DNA of 64,000 bases, from the NCBI GenBank assembly GCA_029339195.1, contig JAPTJF010000323.1:1-64000 (forward strand), read 5' to 3'. The notes under the pieces are model-generated. The model searched no databases. It saw nothing but the letters and a program-made list of their open reading frames with translations, and was not told where the DNA came from. Made by a program: the position numbers and the translations under genes. Source of the stretch: Micractinium sp. NFX-FRZ (lineage: Eukaryota > Chlorophyta > Trebouxiophyceae > Chlorellales > Chlorellaceae). Numbering within the stretch: position 1 is the first letter of the stretch; every line of letters begins with the position of its first letter. Shown here in pieces: positions 52,848-64,000 of this stretch.

Positions 52848-55800
52848 ATGAGGCGAGGTGGTGCAAAGGCGGGGGGCGTGCGCAAGACCGCCACCACCAA
52901 GAAGGGCGCAGGCAAGGGCAAGAAGCCTGCTCGTGGGGCTCTGATCGCCCGACGAGTGACGCTGCGGAGCAACCGCAGCAGCGCGGCAGAGCAGCCAGAG
53001 CTGGCGCGCGAGGAGCAGCCGGAGAGCGAGGAGGACGACAGCAGCGGGACGGAGGACGAGCAGCAGTCCGACGATGAAGAGGAGCAGCAGCGGTCGGCCG
53101 CCGGACGGCAGCAGCGGCAACAACAGGTGCCGGCAGCTGCAAAGCGTCGCCGCCGCGCCGTGGCAGCCGGTGGCGGCGGCAGCGGCACAGCATCTGGCTC
53201 TGAGGAGACCATCACGGCGCTGACCGCCGAGGCGCTGCAGGAGGTGTTCCTGCACCTTAGCCGCAACGAGCAGCAGAGCTACTGCAGGTGCGTGCTGGGC
53301 GGGCGGCGAGGCGGCAGGCGTGCACATGCTGTTCGAAATGTGCCGCGGCAGGCGGGTGCTGGGCCCACGCACCCATACTCACGCTCCCTGTGCCCGTGCA
53401 ACACACCTGCAGAGAAATCCTGCCCCTGGTGTGCAAGCGCTTCCGTGATGTGCTGCAGGAGCCCAGCGCGGTGTGGGAGGTGAGCCGGCCTGCGCGTGCG
53501 CTGCTCCACCCTGCCCAAGTGCCTGCTCGCCTGCCTGGTGCACGCAGCCCTGGTGGGCCTGACCGTCTATCTTTGCTGAAATCTGCCCTTGTACTTCCAC
53601 CCCGAGTCGTGCGTGCAGTCTCTGCACATAGATTTCATCCAGAAGGGGCAGGACCTGGCGCTGACGGCGCTGCGCTTTGCGGGTGCTGACGACGATGCCG
53701 AGGTGGCGGGCGATGGCAGCAACCGGCGGCTGCTGCACTCTGCTGTGGAGCGCTGGGTGAAGCCGCGTGCGGCAGCCATCAAGCGGCTAGTGCTGTCGTG
53801 AGTGGCGCTGCGCTTGCCCCTGTTTTCTTTGGTGTGTAGCGTTTGGCAGCGGCAGCGCCACCAGAGGGCAGCACCCATGTGGGGCTTTTCGCCAGCTGCT
53901 GCTGCATGCCAGAGCTGCCGCTGCAGACGGCCCCCACACCTCGTGTTCCGGCCTTGCCTTTTGAGCGACGAATGCAACCACCCGCCTTGCCAACCCACAC
54001 CGCCTCTGCCTTTTAACTTCCACGGCGTGCAGCTTCTCGGCGCGCGACCAGACGCACAGCTTCCCCAAGAACGGCGCCGGGCTGCGGCGCGTGTTTCGTC
54101 TGCTGGCGCCCACGCTGCAGGAGCTCTGCATCGCGCACTGCTCAGACATCTTCCACGCCAAGTCATTCGCTGACGTGGCGCTGCTGCAGGTGCGGAAGGA
54201 AGGAGGGGGAGCCGCTTGGGAGCAGGGCGTCGGAGACCATGGCCGGGTCGGCGGTTCAGCTTGGAAGCATGCAGTTGGGTGCTGGCGCTTTTCATGACAG
54301 CTGGAGGCAGAGTCATCGCCACAGTGCTGGCAGAGCGGGCAGCACCCACCGTGCCTGGCCTGCTGCCCCTCCATCTCGCCACACCTGTCTCGCTTTCCCT
54401 CTGACCTCTCTGCCCTCCGCCACACTTTGGCTCCTTCCCAATCCCACCATGAAACAGAACCTGGAGAAGCTGGCGGTGACGTTCCAGGTGGGGCGGGTGA
54501 CCGCCGCTGACCTGGTGCCCCTGGAGCAGCTGCGCAAGCTCAAGGCGCTCACGCTGTCGGCCAGCCGCCAGGCCGAGGAGGGCGGGGAGCACTGCCTGGT
54601 CGGCTTCCCCGACACGCTGCTCAAGCTCAAGGGTCTCACCTCGCTGGCCATCTGCTCCTTAGGTGCGCTTTCCATTGCTACCACGGCTGGGCGGGTGGTG
54701 GCAGCGTTAGCTTGCATGGAGATGGACACAGGGCGTGCGGCCTGGAGGTGGCGCATGCTGGTCGGTGCCTGCCTGTGCACGCAGGAGCAGCGGCCCGCAA
54801 TGACTTGCAGCTTCCAATGAGCCGCGCCCCCTGCGTTGAGGGGTGGTGCGCACAGGCGCGCTGATGTACCACTTTTGACCGGCGCCTCCCCTTCTTCCTG
54901 CAGGCGTGTCCAACCTGCCCGCGGGCATCACCAAGCTCAAGGCGCTGGCAGCCCTGGACGTCAGCGGCTGCCCGCTCTCCTTCCTACCCACCCAGCTGTG
55001 GAAGCTGTCGGCGCTGCGCCACCTGCGCCTCAACGGCACAAACCTCATGGTGCGGTGGTGGGGGATATCTAAGAAAACGGGTGGGAGGCACGGTCAATGC
55101 CTGCCACTGCACTGGCCAGCTCATGCCCCGCCACCGCCCGCTGCGCTCCATTCAGCTCCCCCCTGCTGGTATGCCATGCAGGTGGGGCTCATGCACACAT
55201 GGGAGCCGCTGGGCAAGCTGCCAGCACTGGAGTCTGTGGAGCTGCGGTGAGTGGCGGCAGTGCTTGATCGGCACCTGGGGAGTAGGAGGACAAGCAGCAG
55301 GAGAGGCGCCCCGCTGCCTGCTGGTTGAGCTGGCATGCTAGCTGAGGCAGCAAACCTGCGTGCCGATGCATGCACGTTATGCACCCAGCTTGTGGCCCCC
55401 GCTTCTCCCTGGCACCCGCACCTGCACGCATGCCCTTGCATCCACACCCTGCTGGACCCACCATTCTTCCCCGCCTGCCTGCCTGCCGCTGCCCCCGCTG
55501 TGTGACGCTATGCAGGGACACCAAGGCGCTGAGCCTGCCGCCCGTGCTGCCGGGGCTGTCCTCCCTGACCAGCCTGGACCTGAGCGACAACCCGTTTGAG
55601 GCGCTGTCGGGCGTGCCGGACAGCCTGCAGGCGCTGGCCACGCTGCCCAAGCTGCAGGTGAGGGCAGAGGGGTAGCTGTGGTGTAGCTGCCGATTGGGGT
55701 GGGGTGGGGTGGGGTGGGAAGTGGGATAGTTGCGGGTTGCAGGTGGGGACGCATGGTGGGGGCGCTGGCCAGGCTGCCCAAACGCAGGCGAGGGGAATGC

Positions 55801-56865
55801 TAGTCTGGGGTGGCTTGTGGGAAGCGGCGGCAGTACACTATACACTGTAGAGGCTGTGGACGGCGGCATTGGGGGCCGTGAATGAGTGGCTCTGGCTCAG
55901 AGGTCGCTGATGCACAACGTGTGCAAGGTGTCTCACACTTCTGTGCGCAACCCCTTGCCGCCCTTGGCCCCCTGCAGCGCCTGCTGCTGCGCTGCTGCCA
56001 GCTGCCTTCGGCCCCTGCCGACCTGTGCCTGCTCAGCCAGCTGACGCACCTAGACCTGTCGCGCAATCAACTGGTGGAGCTGCCCCCCACGCTGAGCGCG
56101 CTGAGCGCGCTGCGCGAGCTGTCAGCAGAAGGCTGCTGCTTCCCCCGCATCCCACAGGTGGGTGATGGGTGGCGGGATTGGGGCGCCAGCAGTGGGCTGG
56201 GGTAGAGGGGGTGGGGTGCCTATCACTTGCTCCACCAGCAGGTGCCAAGCCCTTGCCTGCCCCCTCGGGAGTGCGCCGACGCAAGCACTTCCCGCATGCC
56301 TTCCTCACCTTGCCCACCCCTATGTTCTGCCGCCTCTCCCTGCAATGGTGCGCAGGTGCTGGGTGAGCTGCCCGCCCTGGAGAAGGCGGACCTGAGCTTC
56401 AACATCTACATGGAGGCAGCCAGCAGCCTGAAGCCGCTGTTGGAGGATGGAGGGCTGGGCAGCCTGCGCACGCTGGACCTAAGGTGGGCAGGGGGCGGGG
56501 AGGTGGGAGGGGCATGCATGGGGACATTTGCTGTCAGCTTGGAGCTAGGTGAGAGGGTGGTCTGGGCAGGCAGCAGGGAGTCTGAGTGGGGACACGCCTG
56601 GTCGGGCCATGGCAAAGGGCAACTTGTGCGCCTGACTGCTCTGTGACCGGATGTCGACCCCGAACCCACGCTGTTTGGCGCACCAGCAGTCCATACCTCT
56701 CAGCCACTGCCTGCTGTGCTGTGCGTGCTGTGCTGCAGGAAGATGCTGGGTGTGTGGAAGCAGAGCAGCACCAAGTGGCTGGCTGAGCTGCTGCAGGAGC
56801 TGCAGGCGCGGCATGTAGAGGAAGGGGGCAGCCCTGGCGGGGCGCCCGTGGTGCTGTGGGACTGA
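52848..56865 (+). CDS. F-box / leucine-rich repeat protein
   Basis: Exons 52848-53287, 53413-53479, 53619-53797, 54033-54189, 54458-54662, 54904-55049, 55182-55246, 55516-55657, 55978-56157, 56356-56483, 56739-56865; 611 aa. The N-terminal ~125 residues are basic then acidic and disordered (KKGAGKGKKPARG; EEDDSSGTEDEQQSDDEEE; KRRRR), suggesting a nuclear protein. An F-box spans ~130-170 (LTAEALQEVFLHLSRNEQQ, LPLVCKRFRDVLQEPSAVWE). LRRs follow to the C-terminus (LKLKGLTSLAICSL, ITKLKALAALDVSGC, LSALRHLRLNGTNL, LSSLTSLDLSDNPF, LSQLTHLDLSRNQLVELP, LGSLRTLDLR). It probably acts as a substrate receptor of an SCF (Skp1-cullin-F-box) ligase; substrate unknown. The start of exon 3 at 53619 is fixed by frame, because upstream reading in that frame meets a TGA. 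Confidence 0.9.
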
Positions 56866-57793
56866 GGGCACCCCTGGAAGCCCCTGCCACGCACGTCTTG
56901 TGCTGTGGGAATGGGGGTCATGCCCCTGGGCAGCCCCAGGTGGCCTTGGCAGCTGGCAGCACTGCACGTCTGTGGTGCTGCTCTGCAAATAGAGGGCTGC
57001 GCACGGCCTTGAGCAGAGGCCAGGTCAGCGAAGGCACAAGCCTGCGTAGAGCCTTGAGACGGGCGCGGACTGCGCGCAGTTTGTGCGTGTGCAAGTGTTA
57101 CGCGTTGGGGTCGCCCCCCCAGCGCAGCAGGTGGGAAGCAGCGTATCCATCGGCAGGCAGCAAGTCGTGCTCGCCCGGTCAGAGAGCAGAGAGTGGTCGT
57201 GATGCCGTGATCCCACTCCATACATCCAATCCCTGTTTAGTCCTTTACTTGCTTCGTCTTCGTCTGTAAGAAATATATCATGTCTTGCCAGCTCTGTAAA
57301 CATGCAGCCGGCAGCTTGAAAGGATGACACCCTGAAAGTCGCTGGAGCGCTGGACCAAGAGGCAACAGGACGCAGCTTGCTTGTAATGTGTTTGGTAAGA
57401 TGGCACCTGGCTCCCCGGGTTGTGTGCAGGCCTCCTTTGCATCCTGCCAAATATCTCGCTTTCCATGTGCCTCTACCATCCTGCTTGCTGACAGCATCTC
57501 TGCAGCGCTGGTCTTTGACATTTGACCAGAAGGCAATACAATGCAAGAAAAGAGAAGGGGCCTAACCTAGGGAGCGAAAACAATCCAGAACAGGGCCTGT
57601 GTATGCACCATCAAAAAGCAAATGAAACGATGAGGGCAGAGGTATTGCTTGTCAGGTAGATTTGGGAGCATTCGTCAGTCTTGACCTTCCAGTCGCAGGC
57701 ACCGGTGCCGCACGCTGGACAGGGGGCCGGCATGCCAGCCAGCCTGCCGCCGTCCATCTGTCAACGTGGTGTTTGGCTGGCGGCGTAGCGCGC
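56866..57793. other. Intergenic between convergent genes, 928 bp
   Basis: Should contain the 3' UTRs of the F-box/LRR gene (+) and UGM (-). On the + strand TGTAA occurs near 57268 and 57383, candidate algal poly(A) signals. No gene recognised. Confidence 0.45.
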
Positions 57794-63999
<6,206 letters not shown>

Positions 64000-64000
64000 G

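Noticed and set aside
53567..54592. 341-codon minus-strand open frame
   Set aside because: Mirror of F-box/LRR exons 3-5; no recognisable protein.

Overview
The window is nuclear DNA of a eukaryote, most probably a GC-rich green alga of the Chlorella/Micractinium type (Trebouxiophyceae). The reasons are: very high GC with G/C third positions; genes of 7-17 short exons joined by GT(G/A)..(C)TGCAG introns, several with GC donors; Pro/Ser-rich (SP)n linkers typical of algal wall glycoproteins; a plant-type LRR receptor kinase next to a eukaryotic UDP-galactopyranose mutase; and no prokaryotic operon, CRISPR array, tRNA or transposon that I can recognise. The species call is inference. All gene models were spliced by hand. 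Each exon series keeps phase across every junction, but start codons and some junctions are predictions.

Layout: (1) two tandem + strand paralogues (<1-2649 and 3477-9255) end in the same seven-repeat, propeller-like domain behind a proline-rich linker; the second also has a signal peptide and two FN3 domains. (2) 10031-14307 +, sphingosine kinase/DAGK-type lipid kinase. (3) 15026-21389 +, LRR receptor-like kinase. (4) 22675-24801 -, a UBC12-like E2 that has lost its catalytic cysteine. (5) 25862-29451 +, F-box/RCC1-repeat protein. (6) 30319-36462 -, DNA polymerase lambda, divergent from (7) 36640-39642 +, an unknown helical Ala-rich protein. (8) 40112-47310 +, a large disordered protein with an ARM-like C-terminus. 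(9) about 49727-51584 +, a small protein encoded by a triplicated exon-intron array. (10) 52848-56865 +, F-box/LRR protein. (11) 57794->63950 -, UDP-galactopyranose mutase, 5' end outside the window.

Functionally the window mixes cell surface and wall genes (propeller proteins, LRR kinase, UGM making a Galf donor), lipid signalling, ubiquitin/NEDD8-type regulation (pseudo-E2 and two F-box proteins) and DNA repair. There is no sign that they form one pathway.

The most unusual feature cuts across genes. At more than a dozen exon-intron boundaries in six different genes, the exon edge together with its splice site has been locally duplicated, leaving a degenerate decoy exon edge inside the neighbouring intron. 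In gene 9 whole exon-intron units are triplicated, and two of those introns are stop-free and a multiple of three long.
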